Below, piece after piece: positions 6,020-13,519 of a DNA stretch of 59,227 nucleotides. Source of the DNA: AA29 sp041481445 (lineage in GTDB: Bacteria > Acidobacteriota > Vicinamibacteria > Fen-336); assembly GCA_041481445.1 (NCBI GenBank), contig JBGPBV010000026.1, positions 1-59,227 of the forward strand, read 5' to 3'. Below the pieces are notes generated by a model. The model was given only the letters and a program-made list of their open reading frames with translations. It was not told the origin of the DNA and did not search any database. The first letter of the stretch is position 1; every line of letters starts with the position of its first letter. The position numbers and the translations under genes were made by a program.

Positions 6020-8070
6020 AGGTCCCCGTGGGCTGGCTGCGCGAGTTCGTGGACTTCACGGTCGAGGTCGGCCGCCTGGCCGAGGACCTCACCCTGGCCG
6101 GCCTGGCCGTGGACGGCGTGGAGGGCACGGGCGACCAGGCCGTGCTCGACCTCGACGTCACCACCAACCGCGTGGACTGCATGAACGTCTACGGCGTGGC
6201 CCGCGAGGTCTCCGTCCTCTACGGGACGCGGCTGCGGCCGGTCCCGGCGGACGTGCGCGAGGAGGGTCCGCCCGCGCCGACCTCCTGGACCATCGACGTC
6301 GAGGCCCCCGAGCTGTGCCCGCGCTTCTGCGGCCGCGTGCTCGACGTGCGCCTCGGGCCCTCGCCTTCCTGGCTGCGCGACCGGCTGGAGCAGGTCGGGG
6401 TGCGGCCCATCAACAACGTGGTCGACCTCACCAACTACGTGATGATGGAGCTGGGCCATCCCTCCCACGCCTTCGACCTGGCCAAGCTTCCCGACGCGCG
6501 CCTCTCCGTCCGGTGGAGCAAGCCGGGGGAGCGCGTCACCACCCTCGACGGCCAGGAGCGGACCCTGCAAGGCCGGGTGGGCGTGATCGCGGGCCCGCGC
6601 GGCGCCCTGGCCCTGGCCGGGATCATGGGGGGAGCCTCGAGCGAGGTCTCGGAGTCGACGCGCACGGTCGCCCTCGAGGCCGCCTACTGGGATCCGCCGT
6701 CGATCCGGCGCGCGGCCAAGGCCCTGGGCATGCACACCGAGGCTTCGCATCGCTTCGAGCGCGGCGCAGACCCGGAGGCGCCCCCCCTCGCGCTGGCGCG
6801 CATCGCCCATCTGCTCGCGAAGATCGGCGGAGGCAGGACGCGCCCGGGCCTGATCGACCGCTACGTGGCGCCGCGTCCGCGCACGCGGGTGCAGCTCCGG
6901 CCGGGGCGGATCACCGCCGTGCTCGGCGCGCCGGTGGCCGTCTCCGAGTCGCGGCGCATCCTGACCGGCCTCGGGTTCGCGGTGGGGGAGCCCAGCGACG
7001 CCTGGACGGTCGACGTCCCGACCTGGCGCGGCGACGTCACGCGCGAAGTCGACCTCGTCGAGGAGATCGGGCGCCACCACGGTCTGGCCAACCTGCCCCC
7101 GACCATCCCGGCCAGCACGCGCGTGGAGGGCCTGCGCCCGGCCCAACGGCGCGACCGGCAGCTGCGCTCGACGCTGGCCGGCGCCGGCCTCACGGAAGTC
7201 ATCACCTACTCGTTCGTGGCCGACCAGGCGGAGGTCACCTTCGTCCCCCAACCGCTCCGCCTGGCCAACCCGCTCAGCGGCGAGCAGGCCGTGCTGCGCG
7301 ACTCGCTCGTGTTCCCGGGGCTGGTCAGCGTCCTGCGCACGAACGTCCGCCAGGGACGCCGCGACCTGGCCGTCTTCGAGCTCGGGCGCGTGTTCGGCCT
7401 GGACACGATCCCCGGCGCCCAGGCGTCGTCCGAGGAGCCGCGCCTGGGACTGCTGCTGGCCGGGAGCGCCCCCTCCCACTGGTCCTCCGCCCCGCGGCGC
7501 GCGCTCGATTTCTTCGACGCCAAGGGGCTGGTCGAGCTGCTGGCGGGCGAGTTCGGCGTGATGGCGCCGGCGCTCCAGCCCGTGGAAGGGGCCCTGGGCG
7601 CGGTCCTCCATCCCGGGCAGTCGGCGGTCTTGGCCCCCCTGCGGCCGGGGCGGCCCGTGGAGTACGTCGGCGTCCTCCATCCCGACCTCGTCGCGAAGTG
7701 GGAGCTCAAGGAGGCGCCGATCGTGGCCGAGCTCGACCCCGCCCGCTTCGACGCCGGACCGCCGGTGCGCGCGCGCGCCCTGGCGCGGTTCCCCGGGGTC
7801 GAGCGCGATCTCTCCGTCCTGGTCGAGGCCTCCGTGCCCTCGTCCGGGGTCCTGGCCGAGATCGAGCGCGCCGCCGGCCCCCTCCTGCGTGAGGTCCGGG
7901 TCGTGGACAGATATGATCGGCCTCCGGTGCCGGCGGGCCGGGTGAGCCTGACCGTGACCCTGGCCTACCAGGATCCCGCGCGCACGCTGACGGGCGACGA
8001 GGTCCAGTCCTCGGTGGACGCCGTCGTGGCCGCCCTGCGCGCGCGGGGCTGGGACATCCGGGGAGAATGA
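6016..8070 (+). CDS. pheT: Phenylalanyl-tRNA synthetase beta chain without the tRNA-binding OB domain
   Basis: 684 residues, against roughly 790-800 for most bacterial PheT. The start (MKVPVGWLREFVDF) and the AGLAVDGVE stretch are normal, but within about ten residues the sequence passes straight to LDLDVTTNRVDCMNVYGVARE (from residue 44), which in most beta chains comes more than 100 residues later. The missing segment is the EMAP/tRNA-binding OB-fold (B2). The B3/B4 editing region (NNVVDLTNYVMMELGHPSHAFD), B5, the catalytic-like module and the C-terminal FDX-ACB domain (RFPGVERDLSVLV ... DRYDRPPVPAGRVSLTVTLAYQDPARTLT) are present. The reading frame is intact, so this looks like a genuine domain loss. 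Confidence 0.96.
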   Translation: MKVPVGWLREFVDFTVEVGRLAEDLTLAGLAVDGVEGTGDQAVLDLDVTTNRVDCMNVYGVAREVSVLYGTRLRPVPADVREEGPPAPTSWTIDVEAPELCPRFCGRVLDVRLGPSPSWLRDRLEQVGVRPINNVVDLTNYVMMELGHPSHAFDLAKLPDARLSVRWSKPGERVTTLDGQERTLQGRVGVIAGPRGALALAGIMGGASSEVSESTRTVALEAAYWDPPSIRRAAKALGMHTEASHRFERGADPEAPPLALARIAHLLAKIGGGRTRPGLIDRYVAPRPRTRVQLRPGRITAVLGAPVAVSESRRILTGLGFAVGEPSDAWTVDVPTWRGDVTREVDLVEEIGRHHGLANLPPTIPASTRVEGLRPAQRRDRQLRSTLAGAGLTEVITYSFVADQAEVTFVPQPLRLANPLSGEQAVLRDSLVFPGLVSVLRTNVRQGRRDLAVFELGRVFGLDTIPGAQASSEEPRLGLLLAGSAPSHWSSAPRRALDFFDAKGLVELLAGEFGVMAPALQPVEGALGAVLHPGQSAVLAPLRPGRPVEYVGVLHPDLVAKWELKEAPIVAELDPARFDAGPPVRARALARFPGVERDLSVLVEASVPSSGVLAEIERAAGPLLREVRVVDRYDRPPVPAGRVSLTVTLAYQDPARTLTGDEVQSSVDAVVAALRARGWDIRGE

Positions 8071-8076
8071 GGGGGC

Positions 8077-8433
8077 ATGGACACCTTCGCGCTGCTCGAA
8101 GACAAGGTCCGCAAGGCGGCGGCGCTCGTACGCGACCTCAAGCAGCGGAACCAGGCCCTCGAGCGCGAGCTGCCCGACCTCAAGAAGCGGAACCAGCGCC
8201 TGGAGGAGGAGCTGCCCGAGCTGCGCTCGCGCGTGCAGGACCTCCAGAAGGCGCTGCAGGCGGCGGAGAAGATCGCGCCCGCGGCCGCCGACGACGGCCT
8301 GGCCAAGAGCCTGGCCGCCGTCTCCCAGCAGCTCGCCTCCACCGAGCAGGAGGTCAAGAGCCTCCGCCAGGAGCGGGAGGAGGTCCGCCTGCGCATCGCG
8401 CGACTGATGGAGATCCTGGACGGCCTCGAGTAG
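8077..8433 (+). CDS. Coiled-coil protein, ZapB-like by context
   Basis: 118 residues with no hydrophobic segment, almost entirely heptad-like: KVRKAAALVRDLKQRNQALERELPDLKKRNQRLEEEL in the first half, a short Ala-rich hinge (about residues 65-75), then VSQQLASTEQEVKSLRQEREEVRLRIARLMEILDGLE. The last helix resembles the C-terminus of small coiled-coil cell-division proteins. It starts 6 nt after pheT and directly precedes zapA, so a divisome role alongside ZapA is a reasonable inference, not an identification from sequence. Confidence 0.7.
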   Translation: MDTFALLEDKVRKAAALVRDLKQRNQALERELPDLKKRNQRLEEELPELRSRVQDLQKALQAAEKIAPAAADDGLAKSLAAVSQQLASTEQEVKSLRQEREEVRLRIARLMEILDGLE

Positions 8434-8441
8434 CCCCGACC

Positions 8442-8447
8442 TATAAT
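8442..8447 (+). promoter_or_regulatory. Consensus -10 element before zapA
   Basis: A perfect TATAAT lies 17 nt before the zapA ATG. No good -35 is visible at 17 nt spacing. The zapA ribosome site GGGAGG follows it. Confidence 0.35.
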
Positions 8448-8464
8448 CGCGACCGGGAGGCGGC

Positions 8465-8785
8465 ATGGCCATGGCCGACAAGAGCAGCACGACCACCCCG
8501 GCGAGCAGCACCGTCCACGTCGAGATCTTCGGCCAGACCTACACCGTGAAGGCGGGCGCCGACCCCGGCTACGTCGAGGAGCTGGCCGCCCACGTCGACG
8601 CGCAGATGCGGGAGGTGGGGAAGACGGCGGGGGCGGTGGACTCCGTGCGCGTGGCCGTGCTGGCCGCCCTCAACATCGCGGACGAGTGCTTCCGCCTGCG
8701 GCGCCAGGTCCGCGAGGCGGACGAGAAGGCGGCCGCCCGCGCCGCCGGCCTGGTCAGGGAGCTCTCCGCCGTCCTCGGCGAATAG
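8465..8785 (+). CDS. zapA: Cell division protein ZapA
   Basis: 106 residues. ZapA tetramers bundle FtsZ protofilaments at the division ring. The family pattern is clear: VHVEIFGQTYTVKAGADPGYVEELAAHVDAQMREV (beta strand plus first helix), then SVRVAVLAALNIADECFRLRRQ leading into the dimerising C-terminal coiled coil. The N-terminal 14 residues (Ser/Thr-rich) are extra. The ATG at 8465 follows GGGAGGCGGC; the ATG at 8471 is an alternative. zapA immediately followed by 6S RNA is a conserved arrangement in several phyla. Confidence 0.92.
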   Translation: MAMADKSSTTTPASSTVHVEIFGQTYTVKAGADPGYVEELAAHVDAQMREVGKTAGAVDSVRVAVLAALNIADECFRLRRQVREADEKAAARAAGLVRELSAVLGE

Positions 8786-8805
8786 TCGCCCGTCGTCTTT
8801 TTTGG

Positions 8806-8834
8806 TTGCCCGGTCGGGGCGGGGAGGCTATCAT
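8806..8834 (+). promoter_or_regulatory. Promoter of 6S RNA
   Basis: TTGCCC (8806-8811), 17-nt spacer, TATCAT (8829-8834). The predicted transcription start at about 8841 coincides with the first base of the RNA's closing stem. Confidence 0.7.
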
Positions 8835-8840
8835 GCCGCT

Positions 8841-9026
8841 GGTCCCCTGGGGTGTTCGTGATGGCTTAGGAACCCCTGAACCAACGTCGTCAATTCAGGG
8901 GGTCCGGATAGTCGCTCCGCGGTGTGCATGCCTCCGCGACGAGGAAGCCTAAAGCGGCGCGCAGGACTCCCACCTTGTGACCAGGTTCAGGTCACCCATC
9001 CACACGGCATCCGCGGGGGACCTTTT
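8841..9026 (+). ncRNA. ssrS: 6S RNA
   Basis: About 186 nt. The ends pair as GGTCCCC (8841-8847) with GGGGACC (9016-9022), followed by TTTT. The 3' part contains ACGGCATCCGCGGGG, close to the conserved 3' region of 6S RNA, and the middle can fold as a long interrupted rod with a central bubble. 6S RNA mimics an open promoter and holds sigma70 RNA polymerase in stationary phase. Position directly downstream of zapA supports the call. Mature ends are predicted from the promoter and closing stem. Confidence 0.82.
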
Positions 9027-9027
9027 C
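9016..9027 (+). terminator. Terminator at the 6S RNA 3' end
   Basis: The GGGGACC strand of the closing stem is followed by TTTTC, a plausible intrinsic terminator that uses the 6S stem itself. Confidence 0.5.
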
Positions 9028-9123
9028 TAGTACCAGGGGGTTGCTCCACACTTGGCTGAATGCAACCCCCTACGCCCTTCGGGCTACCCCCTCCCGCTCA
9101 CGGCCGAGTGAATCGGCCGCTCG
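9027..9123 (+). repeat. Structured 97-nt repeat, copy 1
   Basis: First of two adjacent direct copies. It contains a 10-bp stem (AGGGGGTTGC/GCAACCCCCT, 17-nt loop), a small GCCC-TTC-GGGC hairpin, and a 7-bp stem CGGCCGA/TCGGCCG with a GTGAA loop. It begins immediately after the 6S terminator. It resembles REP/BIME-type intergenic elements in architecture but matches none I know. Confidence 0.8.
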
Positions 9124-9220
9124 CTAGTACCAGGGGGTTGCTCCTCTTCAGTCTGAATGCAACCCCCTACGCCCTTCGGGCTACCCCCTCCCGCTCGCGC
9201 CGGAGTCAATCCGACGCTCG
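9124..9220 (+). repeat. Structured 97-nt repeat, copy 2
   Basis: Same length as copy 1, with 12 differences by hand alignment (about 88% identical). The first hairpin's stem is unchanged while six changes fall in its loop. In the third hairpin one C-G pair becomes G-C (a compensatory change) and another position pair becomes a C/A mismatch. This suggests selection on structure, or relationship through a dispersed repeat family. Confidence 0.8.
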
Positions 9221-9254
9221 CTTTCCTGCCCTCGCACCTTACGGATTGCGGCGG

Positions 9255-9260
9255 TAGTCT
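9255..9260 (+). promoter_or_regulatory. Possible -10 close to the start at 9269
   Basis: TAGTCT lies 8 nt before the ATG, a spacing that would give a nearly leaderless transcript. No -35 match is seen. Confidence 0.25.
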
Positions 9261-9268
9261 CTAGGCCG

Positions 9269-10048
9269 ATGTCAGACGAGCGGCCGGGCCTCTTGCCGCG
9301 CGGCAAGCCGAAGCGCCAGGAAGGCTGGGGCGCCCGGATCGCCAAGCTCGGGATCGGTGGGACCGCCGCCGTCGGATTCCTGCTGCTCGCCTGGGCGCAG
9401 CTGTTTCCGTGCGCGGCTCGCCGCGCCGGGCTCAAGGCCATCAAGCTCGGGGTCGCCGACTTCGAGGTGCCGGCCTGCCTGGAGAAGGAGACGGCGCCGA
9501 CCACCACCACGACGAGCACCATGGTGACGTCGCCGGCGCCGACCTCGACGACCCTGCACACCCCTCCGCCGGAGAGCCCGCGGCCGACGACCACCACGAG
9601 CACGACCCTCGCCCCTCTGCCGACGCCCACGCCGTGCCCGACCGCGGGCTGGGCCCGCCCCGCGGGGGGACCCAAGCCCGGATGTGACTGCGGGACGCAG
9701 GTCCTGCAGCTCAAGCCCAGCGAGGTGTTCGGCTACACCGGCCATGCGATCGGCATCGAATGGGAGGCCAATCCCATCTGTCGTGGCCAGGAAGGGCTCG
9801 ACAACGGCAGCAAGGTCGACTGGGGCGACGGCTCGCCTCCCGAGCCGTTCATCCCCACCGGCCCCAGCGCCTGCTTCCAGCATGTCTATCCGGCGGCGGG
9901 CATGTTCCGCGTCCAGATTGCCGTGCGCGTGCGGTGCCTCGACCTCAACAACGGCGGGAAGCGCTGCCGGGACGGCAATCCCTGCCGGGCGGACGGCGAG
10001 CTCATCGCCCACATCCGCGGCCGCTGGGCTGCTAAACTCCTAACCCTC
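9269..10048 (+). CDS. Membrane-anchored PKD-like domain protein, reading open into thiL
   Basis: 260 codons with no stop before thiL. A basic cytoplasmic tail is followed by one transmembrane helix (about residues 28-48), a Thr/Pro-rich linker (about 75-120) and a compact PKD-like fold recognised by VDWGDGSPPEP and FQHVYPAAGMFRVQIAV, with several cysteines (CDCG, CLDL, CRDGNPC). The domain should lie outside the membrane. The frame continues without interruption into ThiL. As a literal fusion it would place an ATP-dependent cytosolic kinase in the periplasm, so I annotate the two parts separately. Either a stop has been lost, or a frameshift hides one (TAA occurs in another frame at 10033 and 10041). 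Confidence 0.65.
10033..10038 (+). promoter_or_regulatory. -10 element for thiL
   Basis: TAAACT ends 10 nt before the ATG at 10049. Its position supports separate, nearly leaderless expression of thiL from inside the upstream reading frame. Confidence 0.35.
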
Positions 10049-11158
10049 ATGTCAGACCCCGGCGCGGGTGCGCCTTTGGACCATGCCGCGACCATGTCCG
10101 AGGTGGGCGAGCACGGCCTGCTGCGGCACCTGCGCTCGCGGATCCCGCTCGGTCCGGGAGTGGTGGTCGGCGTCGGCGACGACGCGGCCGCCGTCGAGAC
10201 GGGCGCGCTCACGCTGGTGACCACGGACATCCTGGTGGAGGGCGTCCACTTCCGTCGCGAGTGGGGCCCGGCGCAGCTCGTCGGCCGCAAGGCGCTCACC
10301 ATCAACCTGTCCGACATCGCGGCCATGGCCGGCGTGCCGCGCTTCGCGCTGGTGAGCCTCTCCCTTCCCGCGGACCTGACCATGGAATTCGTGGACGGCC
10401 TCTACGACGGGCTGCTCGAGCGGGCGGCCGAGGTCGGGGTCCTGCTCGTCGGCGGCAACGTCTCGTCCACGCCCGGACCGCTCAGCATCGACGTCACCCT
10501 CCTCGGGCAGGGTGACAAGCTGCTGCGCCGTGAGGGCGCGCAGAAGGGCGACCTCGTGGTGGTGACGGGGACGCTCGGGGCGGCCGCCGCCGGCCTCGGG
10601 TTCCTGGAGGGCGGGACCCGGCTGGACGCGGATGGGGCCGTGCTCGCGCCCGGCGAGTGGAAGGGCGAGTCGCCGAAGTCGCTGGCCGCCTGCGTGCGTG
10701 CGCAGCTCGACCCGACGCCTCCGCTGGCCTTCGGCCGCGCGCTCAGCGAGCACGACATCGTCCATGCCGCCATGGATCTCTCCGACGGCCTGTCCGGTGA
10801 CCTCCTCACGCTGTGCCAGGAGAGCTCCGTCTCCGCCTGGATCGACCCCGCCACCCTGCCCGTCGACCCCGCGGCCGCCCAGCTCGAGAAGGAGGGGGGC
10901 ATCGACGGCTTCACGCTCGCCCTGCACGGGGGCGAGGATTACCAGCTCCTGCTCGCGGTGCCCCCGGAATCGTTCGAACAGCTCAAGGACGTGGCGGTGG
11001 TGTGGGACCTCCCGGTGACGGCGGTGGGCGAGTTCATGGAGGGTCCGGCCGGCCTGTCGATGAAGTTCGGGGACCGGATGAAACGCTTGCGGCCCCGGTC
11101 GCACGAGCACTTCAGGGAAGCGGTGAGCCGCCGCGCGGACCCCGGCGGGGAGGCATGA
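10049..11158 (+). CDS. thiL: Thiamine-monophosphate kinase
   Basis: 369 residues from 10049; the ATG at 10094 (MSEVGEHGLLRHL) matches the usual family start better and would give 354. ThiL makes thiamine diphosphate from thiamine phosphate and ATP. Motifs of the PurM/ThiL superfamily are in order: GVGDDAAAVE, TTDILVEGVHF, NLSDIAAMAG, VVTGTLGAAAAGL, AMDLSDGLSGDL and GGEDYQLLL. The upstream PKD-like segment is in the same frame with no stop between. The stop overlaps the next gene (ATGA). No TPP riboswitch is seen upstream. Confidence 0.93.
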   Translation: MSDPGAGAPLDHAATMSEVGEHGLLRHLRSRIPLGPGVVVGVGDDAAAVETGALTLVTTDILVEGVHFRREWGPAQLVGRKALTINLSDIAAMAGVPRFALVSLSLPADLTMEFVDGLYDGLLERAAEVGVLLVGGNVSSTPGPLSIDVTLLGQGDKLLRREGAQKGDLVVVTGTLGAAAAGLGFLEGGTRLDADGAVLAPGEWKGESPKSLAACVRAQLDPTPPLAFGRALSEHDIVHAAMDLSDGLSGDLLTLCQESSVSAWIDPATLPVDPAAAQLEKEGGIDGFTLALHGGEDYQLLLAVPPESFEQLKDVAVVWDLPVTAVGEFMEGPAGLSMKFGDRMKRLRPRSHEHFREAVSRRADPGGEA

Positions 11159-11628
11159 CCGAACGCGTCCGGCAGATCGTGCAGCTCCTGCTGCACATCG
11201 AGGACACGCCCCACCGGACGGCCCTCGCGTTCGGCATCGGCATCGTGATCGCGTTCTCGCCCTTCCTGGGCATCCACATGGGGATCGCCCTGCTCGTGGC
11301 CTTCCTGTTCCGCCTCAACCGCGTGGCCATCCTGCTCGGCACCTACGTCAACAACCCCTGGACGCTGGCCCCGATGTACGTGGGAGGGACGAGCCTGGGC
11401 TGCCTCCTGCTCGGCGTGTCCAAGGACGGGCTCGACACCATCGACTGGGACCTGCACGGCGCCGAGTTCCTCCAGGACCTCTGGGCGACGCTGCGGCCGT
11501 ACCTCTGGCCCTTCCTGCTCGGCAACACGCTGCTCGGGATCCTGTGCGGCTTCGCCGGCTACGTCCTGTTGCGGCGGTATCTCGAGCGGCGCGCCGCCGC
11601 GACCACCGCCGCCACCGCCGGCTCCTAG
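11155..11628 (+). CDS. DUF2062 membrane protein
   Basis: 157 residues. The family signature is HRTALAFGIGIVIAFSPFLGIHMGIALLVAFLFRLNRVAILLGTYVNNPWT: two hydrophobic helices around a conserved S-P-x-x-G-x-H and a VNNP motif. A third hydrophobic stretch (YLWPFLLGNTLLGILCGFAGYVLL) is near the C-terminus. Function is not known; homologues often sit near glycosyltransferases. It starts inside the thiL stop and shares a CTAG with convergent gatA as both stop codons. Confidence 0.85.
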   Translation: MTERVRQIVQLLLHIEDTPHRTALAFGIGIVIAFSPFLGIHMGIALLVAFLFRLNRVAILLGTYVNNPWTLAPMYVGGTSLGCLLLGVSKDGLDTIDWDLHGAEFLQDLWATLRPYLWPFLLGNTLLGILCGFAGYVLLRRYLERRAAATTAATAGS

Positions 11629-13079
11629 CCCTCCGGCGGCGCCGTCAGGTGATGCGTGGTGCGCTGCTGGTAGGCGTGGCCCGCGCGGAGCAGGGTGGCC
11701 TCGTCGAAGGGCCGGCCCAGGAGCTGGAGGCCCACGGGCAGGCCCTCGACCAGGCCGCACGGCAGCGAGAGGCCCGGGATCCCGGCCAGGTTGGCGGGCA
11801 CGGTGAAGATGTCCTCGAGGTACATCTGGAGCGGGTCCGCCGTCTTCTCACCGATGCGGAACGCGGGGGCGGGCGTCGTGGGCATGGCCACCACGTCGCA
11901 GGCGCGGAAGGCCTCCTCGAAATCGCGCCGGATGAGGGTACGCACCTGCTGGGCCCGCAGGTAGTACGCGTCGTAGTACCCCGCGGAGAGCACGAACGTG
12001 CCCAGGATGATGCGGCGCTTGACCTCGGGTCCGAAGCCGCGGTCGCGCGTCTCCCCGTACATCCCGGCGAGGTCCCGCCCGGCCACGCGCAGGCCGTAGC
12101 GCACGCCGTCGTAGCGGGCGAGGTTGCTCGAGGCCTCCGCGGTGGCGACGATGTAGTAGGTCGCGATGGCGTGGGGGGCGTGGGGCAGGCTGACCTCGAC
12201 CGTCCGCGTGCCCGCCGCCTCGAGGTCGGCCAGGGCCCGGCGGAAGGCCTCCATGACCCCGGCCTCGACGCCTTCGCGCAGGAACGCCCAGGGCACGCCG
12301 ACGCGCAACCCGGCGGCCCCGCCGTCGAGGGCGGCCCGGAAGTCGGGCACCTCGACGGAGGCGCTGGTGGCGTCCGCCTCGTCCGCCCCGAAGAGGACGG
12401 AGGCGGCCAGCGCGGCGTCCTCGACCGTGCGCGCGAGCGGCCCGACCTGGTCCAGGGAGGACGCGAACGCGACCAGGCCGTAGCGGCTGACCCGCCCGTA
12501 GGTCGGCTTGAGCCCGACCACCCCGCACAGGGCCGCCGGCTGGCGGATGGAGCCGCCGGTATCGGTGCCGAGGGCGAGGGGCACCATGCCCGCGGCCACC
12601 GCCACCGCCGATCCGCCCGATGAGCCTCCGGGCACGCGCGTGCGGTCCCAGGGGTTGCGCGTGACCTTGAACGCGCTTCGCTCGGTGGACGAGCCCATCG
12701 CGAACTCGTCCATGTTGGTCTTGCCGATCACGATCGCTCCCGCCCGCTCGAGACGCGCCACCGCGGTGGCGGTGTACGGCGGCCGGTAGCCCTCCAGGAT
12801 CCGCGAGCCGCACGTGGTGGGCACGGCCTCGATGTGCAGGAGGTCCTTGACGGCCACGGGCACTCCCGCCAGGGGCCCCGCGGGAGCGCCGCCGGCCAGC
12901 GCCGCGTCGAGCCCGCGCGCCCGCTCGAGGGCGCGGTCGGCGATGACGGTGAGGAAGGCGTCCAGGCCCGGATCCCGCGCCGCGATGCGGTCGAGGTGCT
13001 CGCGGGTGACCGCGGCCGCCGAGGTCTCCCGCCGGGCCACCCGCCGCGCGATCTCGGCCGCGCCCAGGGATGCGCTCAT
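11625..13079 (-). CDS. gatA: Asp-tRNA(Asn)/Glu-tRNA(Gln) amidotransferase subunit A
   Basis: 484 residues. GatA is the amidase that releases ammonia from glutamine for GatB. The amidase triad is visible as Lys78 (PVAVKDLLH), cis-Ser153 (GGSSGGSA) and nucleophile Ser177 (GTDTGGSIRQPA), each within one residue of the well-studied S. aureus enzyme. GatC precedes it with an ATGA overlap (13076-13079). GatB is not in this window. The organism presumably makes Gln-tRNA and/or Asn-tRNA by transamidation. Confidence 0.97.
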   Translation of the reverse strand: MSASLGAAEIARRVARRETSAAAVTREHLDRIAARDPGLDAFLTVIADRALERARGLDAALAGGAPAGPLAGVPVAVKDLLHIEAVPTTCGSRILEGYRPPYTATAVARLERAGAIVIGKTNMDEFAMGSSTERSAFKVTRNPWDRTRVPGGSSGGSAVAVAAGMVPLALGTDTGGSIRQPAALCGVVGLKPTYGRVSRYGLVAFASSLDQVGPLARTVEDAALAASVLFGADEADATSASVEVPDFRAALDGGAAGLRVGVPWAFLREGVEAGVMEAFRRALADLEAAGTRTVEVSLPHAPHAIATYYIVATAEASSNLARYDGVRYGLRVAGRDLAGMYGETRDRGFGPEVKRRIILGTFVLSAGYYDAYYLRAQQVRTLIRRDFEEAFRACDVVAMPTTPAPAFRIGEKTADPLQMYLEDIFTVPANLAGIPGLSLPCGLVEGLPVGLQLLGRPFDEATLLRAGHAYQQRTTHHLTAPPEG

Positions 13080-13366
13080 CCGCCGAGCACGCGCGGAACG
13101 CGGAAGAGAAAGGCGTCGGCGTCGGGAGCGGATTGCAGCGCGGCCTCCCGCGGCAGGCTCCGGTGGGGCAGGTCGAGGCGGAAGCGCTCCGCGTCCGCGA
13201 CGTGGCTCATCGGCTCCACCCCCGACGTGTCCAGGGCCTGGATCGACTCTGCGTAGGCGAGAATCGCCTCGAGCTGGCGCGCGAAGGTCTCGCGCTCCTC
13301 GACGGTGAGGGACAGGCGGGCCAGGCGGGCCACGTGGTCCACGGTCTCGACGGTCACGCGAGGCAT
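13076..13366 (-). CDS. gatC: Asp-tRNA(Asn)/Glu-tRNA(Gln) amidotransferase subunit C
   Basis: 96 residues, the normal size. The pattern VDHVARLARLSLTVEERETFARQLEAILAYAESIQALDTSGVEPMSHV is typical: an N-terminal helix pair, then an extended segment that wraps GatA. First gene of a gatC-gatA pair. A TAGAGT box 8 nt upstream of the ATG suggests a short or absent leader. Confidence 0.95.
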   Translation of the reverse strand: MPRVTVETVDHVARLARLSLTVEERETFARQLEAILAYAESIQALDTSGVEPMSHVADAERFRLDLPHRSLPREAALQSAPDADAFLFRVPRVLGG

Positions 13367-13374
13367 GACCGGCT

Positions 13375-13380
13375 ACTCTA
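13375..13380 (-). promoter_or_regulatory. -10 element of gatC
   Basis: TAGAGT on the minus strand with 8 nt to the ATG. No -35 is recognisable at 17 nt spacing. Confidence 0.35.
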
Positions 13381-13430
13381 CCCCGGCGCCCGGGCTCGCG
13401 GCCAGGGCTCCGTGTCCGTCCGCGCGACCC

Positions 13431-13460
13431 TTGACCGCCCGGAGAGGCGCGCCCTAGACT
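13431..13460 (+). promoter_or_regulatory. Promoter of the Yip1-like gene
   Basis: TTGACC (13431-13436), 18-nt spacer, TAGACT (13455-13460). It faces away from gatC and leaves a leader of about 50 nt. Confidence 0.5.
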
Positions 13461-13519
13461 GCGCCTGCGGCGGCCGAGCGGGCCGCCGCGCGCCGGTGCA
13501 AGACGGCGGGAGGAGACCT

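Noticed and set aside
9027..9220. CRISPR array
   Set aside because: Only two long adjacent copies without unique spacers; structure differs from CRISPR repeats.
9027..9268. TPP riboswitch or protein-coding region upstream of the thiL frame
   Set aside because: No TPP-aptamer motifs are seen; the stretch is explained by the two 97-nt repeats and the short open frames over them follow the repeat.
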